Assembly: GCF_026627255.1 (NCBI RefSeq)
Contig: NZ_JAPNLM010000017.1
Location: forward strand, 62,001 to 126,000
Source: Streptomyces antarcticus
GTDB lineage: Bacteria; Actinomycetota; Actinomycetes; Streptomycetales; Streptomycetaceae
DNA: 64,000 bases
Direction: 5' to 3'
The translations under genes were made by a program, and so were the position numbers. Shown here piece by piece: positions 38,701 to 45,831 of the stretch; within the stretch, counting starts at the first letter, position 1, and the number at the start of each line of letters is the position of its first letter. The notes beneath the pieces are model-generated. The model saw only the letters and a program-made list of their open reading frames with translations, was not told the origin of the DNA and made no database searches.

Positions 38701-38760
38701 GGGGTGTCGTCGAAGTCGTTCCGTACGCCCGCACGGCAGGAGCGAGTTCGACGACACCCC
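38701..38760. promoter_or_regulatory. 14-bp inverted repeat upstream of the LytTR regulator
   Basis: GGGGTGTCGTCGAA (38701-38714) is exactly inverted at 38747-38760, with a 32-base centre that can itself pair CCGT with ACGG. It ends 15 bases before the regulator ATG on the minus strand. It could be an operator for the regulator or a terminator for the lipoprotein gene 190 bases upstream. Confidence 0.6.
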
Positions 38761-38949
38761 CCGGGCGGTGGCCGCGAACCCTTCCGGCCACAGCACCAGG
38801 CTCGGCCGCGCCGGGGCGGAACGGTGCGCGGCCCCCGCCCGGGGGGAGGGGAGAGGGGCGGGGGCCGCGCGGTTCGGGTCGGTGGGGGGAGGAGGGGCGG
38901 TGGAAACGGGAGGGGAGCGGGGGGAGTAGGCGGGGGAGGGGGCCCGCCG

Positions 38950-39918
38950 CTACTTGACGGTGATCAGCTTGCCGTCGGGGGACACGGCGTACCAGGTGCC
39001 GCCGACGCCCTGGCCGTTGGTGTCACCGGCCTTCTTGTCGCCCGAGAAGGTGTAGACGGGCCAGCAGTCGATGCTCTGCTGCTTCTTGCCGTCCGGACGG
39101 TCCAGGACCCGGTAGTTCTTCTCGATGATCCCCTTGGCGTTCGCCTTGTCCACCGGGGGCACGGCCGGCCACTTCTCCAGGCAGGCGCCCTCGCACTTGG
39201 AGACCATCGGCCACTGCGTGTCGGGCTTGAACCGGTAGACGGTCATGCCCTTCCCGTCGACGATGTGATCGCCCAGCTTGGGGTCGTTGGCGACGGAGAG
39301 CGCCGCGTCCGCCTCGACCGCGCCGGCGCCCGCACCGCCCGCTTCCGGCGCGGGAGCCGGTGCCGGGGCGGCGACCTTGGCGGCCTTCTTGCCGTCCGGG
39401 CCGAAGGCGAACCACACGCCTCCCACGCCCTGTCCGTTGACGTCGCCCGCCTTGGTGTCCTTGTTGAACCGGTACGCGGGCCAGCCGGCCACCGTCAGCT
39501 GCTTGCTGCCGTCGGTGCGCTCGACCTCGCCCAGCAGGGCCGGGTCCATGCCGGCGGCGGCGGTGACGTCGCCCGCGGAGACCACGGGCCAGGTCTTTTC
39601 GCAGTCGCCCTCGCAGTTGGACTTCGGCGGCTTGGCGGTGTCCTTGTCGAAGCGGTAGAGGGTGAGGCCGCCGCTGTCGGTGAGGATCTGCCCCAGCTGC
39701 TCGTTGGCGGCCGCCGCGAGCTGGCCGGCGGGCTGGGCCCCGGCGCCGGGAGCCGTGTCCGCCACCGGAGCGCCGTAGGGGTCCTGGGCGGAAGCGGCAC
39801 CGGCGGGCTGAGTGGTGTCGGCGGCCTTGTCGTCCGTCGGTCCGCAGGCCGTCACCGACAGGGCGACGGCGATGGCTGCCGCTGCGAGGGTGAGGGTGCT
39901 TCCGCGCTTCATGCCCAT
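38950..39918 (-). CDS. lipoprotein with two COG4315-type repeats
   Basis: From ATG 39918 (MGMKRGSTLTLAA) the product is 322 residues with a lipobox SVTAC at Cys25 and a Pro/Ala-rich spacer. Two tandem secreted-repeat units follow (LTLYRFDKDT...CEGDCEKTWP...GWPAYRFNKD and MTVYRFKPDT...CEGACLEKWP...CWPVYTFSGD). Each ends in GDxNGQGVGGxWxAxxPDGK. The family (PF03640, COG4315) has no established biochemical role; each repeat holds a paired cysteine motif. The ATG has GGAGAG six bases upstream. It is transcribed toward the LytTR cluster but separated by the inverted repeat. Confidence 0.9.
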   Translation of the reverse strand: MGMKRGSTLTLAAAAIAVALSVTACGPTDDKAADTTQPAGAASAQDPYGAPVADTAPGAGAQPAGQLAAAANEQLGQILTDSGGLTLYRFDKDTAKPPKSNCEGDCEKTWPVVSAGDVTAAAGMDPALLGEVERTDGSKQLTVAGWPAYRFNKDTKAGDVNGQGVGGVWFAFGPDGKKAAKVAAPAPAPAPEAGGAGAGAVEADAALSVANDPKLGDHIVDGKGMTVYRFKPDTQWPMVSKCEGACLEKWPAVPPVDKANAKGIIEKNYRVLDRPDGKKQQSIDCWPVYTFSGDKKAGDTNGQGVGGTWYAVSPDGKLITVK

Positions 39919-40036
39919 GTTGATCTCTCCCACGTGTGTGTCCGTTGTCGTCCTCCGCCGGAGCGGCGGCAACTGTGCTCAGGACACGGGGTGGTGGGCG
40001 CGATCCGTTCAAGGCGGCCGGTGTGGGCTCTTTCAC

Positions 40037-41041
40037 TCACCCCGCGTCGAACCCGGCGCGCCGCAGGGCCGTGACCACAGCGAGGCCGAGGACCTGGTGC
40101 CCCGAGTCGTTGGGGTGCAGCCCGTCCGCAAGGTGCTCGGGTCCGAGCAGGTCACGGCCCGGGAGCACGGCGAGGCGGCCGTCCCCGGCCGCGATCCGGT
40201 CCCGGGCGGCGCGCTCCATCGCGTGGCGCAGGGCGCCCAGGGTGGCGCCGAGCCGGTTCGGGGTGCGCTCGGCGTCGGGCCGCAGGACGGGGGAGACCAG
40301 CAGCAGCGGGGTCCGGGGGTGCCCCTGGCGGACCAGTTCGAGGAACGCGCGCGTGGTTTCGTACAGCAGCGGCGCCGAGAAGGGCACCTGGGACCAGCAG
40401 TTGGTGCCGAAGGCGAGCGTGAGGACGTCGGCGGGCAGTGCGGCGAGCTGTTCGGCGGTGGCCAGTTCGCCGCGCGCGGCTCCCGCGTAGCCGAGGTTCA
40501 CGGTGTCCCAGCCCAGCGCGCGGCCGGCGACCGCGGGCCAGCCGTGGGCCGGGCGGGTGGACCACCAGCCCTCCGTGATGGAGTCGCCGTGCACCACCCA
40601 GCGCGGGGCGGACGGCGCCGGGGCGAGTCCGCCGCCGATCGCGCGCAGCCCGAGGACCAGCGGGGACTGCGTCTCGGGCAGGTGGATCGTGAACGGGCCG
40701 GTGCCGCCGCCCAGTTCGATGCGCACCACGGACTCCGCGGCCGGCTCGGTGAACACCTCCGAGACCACCCCGTGGCGGTCCCACAGGGCGAAGCCGTGCG
40801 CGAGGTCACGCAGCGCGTCGGTGGGGCCGGGCAGGGTCGCCCGGTAGCGGACCTCGACGGCGCGCGCCGTTTCGGTGGTGAACTCCAGCCGGACCCCGAT
40901 GGGCAGGGTGGCGCGCTCGCCGGCGTCCCAGGGCAGCCGCATGGTGTCCGCCGGGTCGGCGCGCACCGGGCGGCCTCCGTCCAGCCAGGCGACGCCGCGC
41001 AGGAACGGTCCGGGATCCTGCCACCCCTCGTCTGTGCCCAT
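40037..41041 (-). CDS. GDSL/SGNH-family hydrolase with N-terminal beta-sandwich domain
   Basis: The 334-residue protein starts at ATG 41041 (MGTDEGWQDPGPF). The first 150 residues are beta-rich and resemble a carbohydrate-esterase-type accessory domain. The SGNH domain follows: nucleophile Ser in VVHGDSITEGWW, Gly in GYAGAARGE, Asn in AFGTNCWSQ, and the Asp-His pair in LADGLHPNDSGH. It has no signal peptide, so it probably acts inside the cell as a lipase, esterase or deacetylase. The substrate is unknown. Confidence 0.88.
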   Translation of the reverse strand: MGTDEGWQDPGPFLRGVAWLDGGRPVRADPADTMRLPWDAGERATLPIGVRLEFTTETARAVEVRYRATLPGPTDALRDLAHGFALWDRHGVVSEVFTEPAAESVVRIELGGGTGPFTIHLPETQSPLVLGLRAIGGGLAPAPSAPRWVVHGDSITEGWWSTRPAHGWPAVAGRALGWDTVNLGYAGAARGELATAEQLAALPADVLTLAFGTNCWSQVPFSAPLLYETTRAFLELVRQGHPRTPLLLVSPVLRPDAERTPNRLGATLGALRHAMERAARDRIAAGDGRLAVLPGRDLLGPEHLADGLHPNDSGHQVLGLAVVTALRRAGFDAG

Positions 41042-41554
41042 CGGGCCCACCCCTCTCTCTCCTCCGATCGCCGGATACGGGAACTCCCACCGGCAGCGGC
41101 CAGCCGCACCGGCCCCGCCCGGCCGCGGGCCCGGCCGCACCGGCCGGGCCGTCCCACCCTCCCCGGAGCCGCCGCGTTCACCCGTACCCCGCGGGGCCCG
41201 GTTCCACCGCCGCGGGACCCGTCGATCCGTACGGACCTCCCGGTCCTGGCGGCACGCTGCGACAGGTCTGACGAGGTGTCAAGAATAGGGGTCGAGGCCC
41301 CTTGCGCAGCGATCGATCATCCGTGCGCAACAAAGGACCGCGGAGGACGGATCCGCGCAACGATCGTCCGCCAATGTGCAAGGATGGTGCATTACGGGCG
41401 GTATCACTCAGCTCGTAGGCTCACTCGCTGTACGTGGAGTGGCGTGGACCGCCTGCTCGGCGGTCCCCCATGCCCAGGCTCTGCCTGCTCCTGCTCCGGA
41501 CCGCTGCGGTCGATGCCTCGCAACCCCCACCCGCAGCAACCAAGGAGTCCCCTC
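41042..41554 (+). promoter_or_regulatory. long upstream region of the APC permease with repeated Lrp-type sites
   Basis: No gene is seen. Three near-copies of GCGCAACGATCG lie at 41304-41315 (GCGCAGCGATCG), 41325-41330 (GCGCAA only) and 41355-41366 (GCGCAACGATCG), spaced 21 and 30 bases. A weaker TGTGCAAGG/GGTGCA pair lies at 41375-41391. The same word occurs upstream of the nitrilase gene. The permease start has AAGGAG at 41542-41547. Confidence 0.6.
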
Positions 41555-43045
41555 GTGCTCGATCACGGCCAGGCGCCACCGCTCTCGTCCGAGCCCCGCA
41601 GGCCCGCCCACCCGCTGCTGCGCCGCAAGCCCGTAGAGCAGCTGGTCGCCGAGGGCGGCCAGGGTGAGGGCGGAGCGCTGAGGCGCTCGCTCACCATGTG
41701 GCAGCTGACCATGATCAGCATCGGCGCCACCCTGGGCACCGGCATCTTCGTCGTGCTTGGCGAGGCCACTCCGATCGCCGGCCCGGCCGTCTTCATCGCC
41801 TTCATCGTCGCGGGCCTGACCGCACTGTTCTCCGCCCTCTCCTACGCCGAGCTGGCGGGCTCCATACCGGTCTCGGGCTCCTCGTACTCGTACGCCTACG
41901 CCACCATGGGCGAGCTGGTCGCCTGGATCTGCGGCTGGTGCCTGATCCTGGAGTACGGCGTCTCGGTCGCGGCCGTCGCCGTCGGCTGGGGCCAGTACCT
42001 CAACGAGCTCCTCGACGGGACGCTCGGCCTGACCATCCCCGAGGCCTTCTCCGCCCCGCTCGGCGAGAACGGCTACATCAACCTGCCGGCCCTGGTCGTG
42101 GTCCTGCTGTGCATGGTCTTCCTGCTCCGCGGCGCCAAGGAGAGCGCCCGGATCAACTCGATCATGGTCGGGATCAAGATCGTCACGCTGGTGCTCTTCT
42201 GCGTCATCGGCTTCATGGGCATCAAGGCCGGCAACTACACCCCGCTGGCCCCGCTCGGCGTCACCGCGATCAGCACCGCCGCCGCGATGCTCTTCTTCTC
42301 GTACATCGGCTTCGACGCCGCCTCCACCGCCGGTGAAGAGGCCAAGAACCCGAAGCGGGACCTGCCGCGCGCGATCATGCTCTCGCTGGGCATCGTCACC
42401 GCCCTGTACTGCCTCGTCGCCCTGGTCGCGGTCGGCGCCATGCCGTGGCAGGAGTTCGAGGGCAGCGAGGCCGCCCTGGCCAAGATCATGGAGAACGTCA
42501 CCGGACACGCCTTCTGGAGCATCGTCCTCGCGGCGGGCGCGGTCGTCGCCATCGCCAGCGTCGTCTTCGCCGTCCTCTACGGCCAGACCCGCATCCTCTT
42601 CGCGATGTCCCGCGACGGCCTGATCCCGAAGGCCTTCGCCAAGGTCGACCCGAAGACCGGCACCCCGCGCGTCAACACGATCATCGTCTGCCTCTTCTGC
42701 GGGATCCTGGCCGCCACCATCCCGCTCGGCGAGCTGGCGAACGCCACCAGCATCGGCACGCTCTTCGCCTTCGGCCTGGTCAACATCGCGGTCGTCATCC
42801 TGCGCTACACCCGCCCCGACATGAACCGCACCTTCAAGGTGATGCTCTTCCCCGTCACCCCCATCCTGGGCTTCCTCTTCTGCGCCTACCTGATGACCGA
42901 GCTGCCGGCGGTCACCTGGGCCGTGTTCGGTGGCTGGATGGCGGTCGGGCTCGTGCTCTACTTCTTCTACGGCATGCGCCGCTCCAGCCTGGCCACTGTC
43001 GCCTCCAAGGCCACCCCGGCCGCGGAGGCCGCCGAAGAGAAGTGA
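41555..43045 (+). CDS. APC-superfamily amino acid permease (CAT/YfnA-like)
   Basis: The 496-residue permease has 12 or more transmembrane segments after a cytoplasmic N-terminus of about 45 residues. The APC core signature is clear: MWQLTMISIGATLGTGIFVVLGEATPIAGPAV in helix 1, then FIVAGLTALFSALSYAELAGSIPVSGSSYSYAY. FFSYIGFDAASTAGEEAKNPKRDLPRAI marks helix 6 and its loop. It resembles cationic/broad amino acid importers of the CAT branch. GTG 41555 is chosen for its AAGGAG site; the frame is open far upstream but without coding sense. An Lrp-type regulator starts ten bases after the stop. Confidence 0.92.
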   Translation: MLDHGQAPPLSSEPRRPAHPLLRRKPVEQLVAEGGQGEGGALRRSLTMWQLTMISIGATLGTGIFVVLGEATPIAGPAVFIAFIVAGLTALFSALSYAELAGSIPVSGSSYSYAYATMGELVAWICGWCLILEYGVSVAAVAVGWGQYLNELLDGTLGLTIPEAFSAPLGENGYINLPALVVVLLCMVFLLRGAKESARINSIMVGIKIVTLVLFCVIGFMGIKAGNYTPLAPLGVTAISTAAAMLFFSYIGFDAASTAGEEAKNPKRDLPRAIMLSLGIVTALYCLVALVAVGAMPWQEFEGSEAALAKIMENVTGHAFWSIVLAAGAVVAIASVVFAVLYGQTRILFAMSRDGLIPKAFAKVDPKTGTPRVNTIIVCLFCGILAATIPLGELANATSIGTLFAFGLVNIAVVILRYTRPDMNRTFKVMLFPVTPILGFLFCAYLMTELPAVTWAVFGGWMAVGLVLYFFYGMRRSSLATVASKATPAAEAAEEK

Positions 43046-43055
43046 TCCACCCTCT

Positions 43056-43511
43056 GTGCGACTGAACGATCTCGACGAACGCATCGTGCACGCCCTCGCC
43101 GAGGACGCCCGCCGCTCCTACGCGGACATCGGCTCCGAGGTCGGGCTCTCCGCCCCCGCCGTCAAACGGCGCGTGGACCGGCTCCGCGCGGAAGGCGCCA
43201 TCACGGGCTTCACCGTCCGGGTGGACCCGGCCGCCATGGGCTGGGAGACCGAGGGCTTCATCGAGATCTACTGCCGCCACAACACCTCGCCGGACGACAT
43301 CCGGCGGGGCCTGGAGCGGTACCCCGAGGTGGTGTCCGCGTCGACCGTCACCGGCGACGCGGATGCCCTGGTGCAGGTCTTCGCCTCCGACATGCGGCAC
43401 TTCGAACGCGTGCTGGAGCGGATCGCCGGGGAGCCGTTCGTGGAGCGCACGAAGTCCGTCCTCGTGCTCTCGCCACTGCTGCGGCGGTTCACGTCGGGGG
43501 CGCCGGCCTGA
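43056..43511 (+). CDS. Lrp/AsnC-family transcriptional regulator
   Basis: The 151-residue protein has the classic Lrp layout: helix-turn-helix at about residues 4-45 (LNDLDERIVHALAEDARRSYADIGSEVGLSAPAVKRRVDRL) and the ligand-binding RAM domain (about 65-145). The RAM domain holds the VVSASTVTGDADALVQVFASD segment. It starts at GTG 43056, ten bases downstream of the amino acid permease, so the pair is co-transcribed. It is the likely protein that reads the repeated GCGCAAC sites upstream of the permease and the nitrilase gene. Confidence 0.94.
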   Translation: MRLNDLDERIVHALAEDARRSYADIGSEVGLSAPAVKRRVDRLRAEGAITGFTVRVDPAAMGWETEGFIEIYCRHNTSPDDIRRGLERYPEVVSASTVTGDADALVQVFASDMRHFERVLERIAGEPFVERTKSVLVLSPLLRRFTSGAPA

Positions 43512-43516
43512 TCCGG

Positions 43517-43831
43517 TCAGGCCCGGCCGGGGCCCGACGGGCCCGACAGGGCGGGTTCGCGCCGCTCCAGCAGGGCGCGGCGCTCCTCCTCCGTCAGGCC
43601 GCCCCAGACGCCGAACGGCTCCCGGGTGTGCAGGGCGTGCGCCAGACAGGCCGTACGCACCGGGCAGCCCGCGCAGATCCGCTTGGCAGCCGCGTCCCGC
43701 TCCTCGCGGTCGCCACCCCGCTCACCGGCGGGATGGAAGAACCTCCCGGACCCCAGGTCCCGGCAGGCGGCGCGCGACTGCCACTGCCACGAGCGGTGCG
43801 CGGAACCGGGCAGGCGTGAGACGTCGGACAT
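43517..43831 (-). CDS. WhiB-like iron-sulfur protein
   Basis: The 104-residue protein carries the four cluster-binding cysteines Cys23, Cys53, Cys56 and Cys62 (C-X29-C-X2-C-X5-C), the GVWGG turn, and a basic C-terminal helix (RRALLERREP). Wbl proteins bind a 4Fe-4S cluster and act with the principal sigma factor on developmental, redox or antibiotic genes. The ATG at 43831 has a GGAGAGG site. It is convergent with the Lrp gene (only five bases between stops). Which Wbl paralogue it is cannot be told from the sequence alone. Confidence 0.95.
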   Translation of the reverse strand: MSDVSRLPGSAHRSWQWQSRAACRDLGSGRFFHPAGERGGDREERDAAAKRICAGCPVRTACLAHALHTREPFGVWGGLTEEERRALLERREPALSGPSGPGRA

Positions 43832-44095
43832 GTCAGTTCCTCTCCGTGGGTTGTCCCCGCGTGTGACCACCGAGCGGCCGGCGAAACCCCGAGGGCGCGA
43901 GGGAGCTTGACCAAGCCGCCCCCGGGCGGGGCGCGCGGCCCCGGGAGGAGCGGCGGCGGCGCGATCGGTTCCGACCGCCTTCTTGACGGCTCCCGGCGCC
44001 CCCAGGAGACTGCGGGGGACGACGGCCGCGACGGCCGGTGCCCGCCGCCGGGAGCACGACCACCGCGGGGCGGGACAGCGAAGACGGGAACGGGG

Positions 44096-44248
44096 GTGCC
44101 ACCGGTGCGGACGTACCTCACGGACCCCACGGCCCCCACGGCCCCCGCGGAGCAGACCCGGACGCGGACCACCCGGCGCTGGTGGCTGACCCGGCGCCTG
44201 CACATCGACCTCCTGCGCGTCTGCAGCGCCTTCGGCCCGCGCGGCTGA
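44096..44248 (+). CDS. putative Streptomyces-type leader peptide
   Basis: A short ORF of 50 residues from GTG 44096 (alternative GTG 44105) ends in RRWWLTRRLHIDLLRVCSAFGPRG. The segment LTRRLHIDLLRV-SA closely resembles the short leader peptides that precede sulfur and cysteine genes in Streptomyces and mycobacteria, usually containing HxDLxRxxSxxC. It lies 178 bases upstream of a cysteine-containing thiol-transferase-like gene. If real it may couple that gene to cysteine supply by attenuation. The N-terminal half is low-complexity, so the true start may be later. Confidence 0.5.
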   Translation: MPPVRTYLTDPTAPTAPAEQTRTRTTRRWWLTRRLHIDLLRVCSAFGPRG

Positions 44249-44426
44249 GCTCCGGACCCCGTACCCGAACGGCCCGTACCCGACCGCCCCGACCCCACCG
44301 GGCAGGCCCGTACGCGCCACCCCGTACCCGGTACGCCGCATCGACGGACGGCCCTGCCGCGCGCCCCACCGCGCCCCGGCCGCTCCGCCGCGCCCCGGCG
44401 ACCCCCGCGCCAGTCCCAGGAGTGCC

Positions 44427-44810
44427 ATGTCGCCCATCGCCCTGCCCCGCACCGGTCCGGCCCCCGCCCTGCGCGGCCGCATCGGCGCCGGCTTCTCGCC
44501 GGTCCCGCACCGCTACCACGTGTACCTCTCCGCCGGCTGTCCCCGCTCCGCACGGGTGGCCGAGGCCCTCGCCCGGCTGGGCCTGGCGGACTCCGTCGCC
44601 GCCACCGTCCTCGGCACGGACCCCGACGCGCCCGGTCACACCGCCCTGCGCCTGGCCTACGAGGCCGCCGGCCACCACTACGACGGCACGCCAGCCGTAC
44701 CCGCGCTGTGCGACACCTGGAGCGGCCGCGTCGTCTCCAACCACGCCCCCGACATCCTCGACGACCTGCGCTTCCTGGCCGCCCATCCGGCCTTCCGCGC
44801 GGCACGGTAA
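44427..44810 (+). CDS. half-length ECM4/glutathionyl-hydroquinone-reductase-like thiol protein
   Basis: The 127-residue protein resembles only the thioredoxin-like N-terminal half of the ECM4/YqjG (xi-class GST) family. HRYHVYLSAGCPRSARVAEALARLGL puts Cys38 at the family's active-site position (CPW in the parent proteins). TPAVPALCDTWSGRVVSNHAPDILDDL matches the VPxLxDxxxxxIVxNxSxxI block. The C-terminal helical half is absent and no continuation follows, so it is a reduced form, perhaps acting on mycothiol or other low-molecular-weight thiols. It lies behind a leader-peptide-like ORF. Confidence 0.75.
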   Translation: MSPIALPRTGPAPALRGRIGAGFSPVPHRYHVYLSAGCPRSARVAEALARLGLADSVAATVLGTDPDAPGHTALRLAYEAAGHHYDGTPAVPALCDTWSGRVVSNHAPDILDDLRFLAAHPAFRAAR

Positions 44811-44851
44811 AACGGCCCCGCGGGGGTCCGTGGGGGTCTGAGAGGGGCACC

Positions 44852-44913
44852 GCGCAACGAATCGCCGGGCAGGCCGCGCAATACGCAACGAATCGATGCG
44901 CAGAGCGCAACGG
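44852..44913 (+). promoter_or_regulatory. repeated Lrp-type operator upstream of the nitrilase gene
   Basis: Three copies of the word seen before the permease occur: GCGCAACGAATCG (44852-44864), ACGCAACGAATCG (44883-44895) and GCGCAACGG (44905-44913, preceded by GCGCA at 44898). Start-to-start spacings are 31 and 22 bases, near whole helical turns. The first two share 12 identical bases. Confidence 0.65.
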
Positions 44914-44988
44914 TCACGGCTTGTCCCCGTCGAACGTGCGCACGTACCGTCGTATGACCCCCACACCCCTCCTGCCACAGAGGTAGTC

Positions 44989-45789
44989 ATGCCCCCGCTG
45001 CGTACCGCCCTCCTCCAGAGCTCCGGACGGCTCGGCGACACCGCCGAGAACCTCAAGGAGCTCGACGGGGCCGCCGCGCGCGCCGCGCGGAGCGGGGCCG
45101 GGCTCCTCGTGACCTCGGAGATGTTCCTCACCGGGTACGCCCTGGAGCTCGAGGACGTCGCCGCCCTCGCCGAACCGGCCGACGGCCCGTCCGCCGTCGC
45201 CATCGGCGAGATCGCCCGGCGCCACGGGGTGGCCGTCCTGTACGCCTACCCCGAGCGCGCGGGCGACGCCGTCTTCAACGCGGCGCAGCTCATCGGCCCC
45301 GACGGCGCCCCGCTCGCGAACTACCGCAAGACCCACCTCTTCGGCCGCTTCGAGCAGGACGCCTTCACCCCCGGCGACACCCCCGTCGTCCAGGCCGACC
45401 TCGGGGGCCTGCGCGTCGGCATCATGATCTGCTACGACGTGGAGTTCCCCGAGAACGTCCGGGCCCACGCGCTCGCCGGCACCGACCTCCTGCTGGTGCC
45501 GACCGCGCAGATGCACCCCTTCCAGTTCGTCGCCGAACAGCTCGTCCCCGTACGGGCCTTCGAGAACCAGATGTACATCGCGTACGTCAACCGCACCGGC
45601 CCGGAGGGCGAGTTCGAGTTCGTCGGACTCAGCTGCCTGGCGAGCCCCGACGGGGTCACCCGTACCCGGGCCGGACGCGGCGAGGAGCTGGTGTTCGGCG
45701 AGGCCGACCCCGAGCTGCTGAGCGCCTCGCGCAGGACCAACCCGTACCTGCGCGACCGCCGCCCGGGGCTCTACGCCTCCCTCGTCTGA
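44989..45789 (+). CDS. carbon-nitrogen hydrolase (nitrilase fold) amidase
   Basis: The 266-residue protein has the nitrilase-superfamily catalytic set: Glu in LLVTSEMFLTGY, Lys in NYRKTHLFGRFE and the nucleophile Cys in GIMICYDVEFPE. The family hydrolyses amides, nitriles or carbamoyl groups. It starts at ATG 44989 and is followed 42 bases later by a flavin monooxygenase related to tryptophan 2-monooxygenase, whose product would be an amide. Hydrolysis of that amide (for example indole-3-acetamide to indole-3-acetate) is a reasonable inference. Repeated Lrp-type sites precede it. Confidence 0.9.
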   Translation: MPPLRTALLQSSGRLGDTAENLKELDGAAARAARSGAGLLVTSEMFLTGYALELEDVAALAEPADGPSAVAIGEIARRHGVAVLYAYPERAGDAVFNAAQLIGPDGAPLANYRKTHLFGRFEQDAFTPGDTPVVQADLGGLRVGIMICYDVEFPENVRAHALAGTDLLLVPTAQMHPFQFVAEQLVPVRAFENQMYIAYVNRTGPEGEFEFVGLSCLASPDGVTRTRAGRGEELVFGEADPELLSASRRTNPYLRDRRPGLYASLV

Positions 45790-45831
45790 GACCACTTCCC
45801 CCAGCCTGCCGCCCGCAAGGAGCCGTACCCC

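Noticed and set aside
39812..41554. Apparent N-terminal extension of the APC permease by 581 codons
   Set aside because: It crosses the antisense of the GDSL and lipoprotein genes and has no coding sense; the RBS-supported GTG is at 41555.
43907..44095. Longer version of the leader-peptide ORF starting at 43907
   Set aside because: The added part is low-complexity Pro/Gly/Arg and overlaps the WhiB promoter region.
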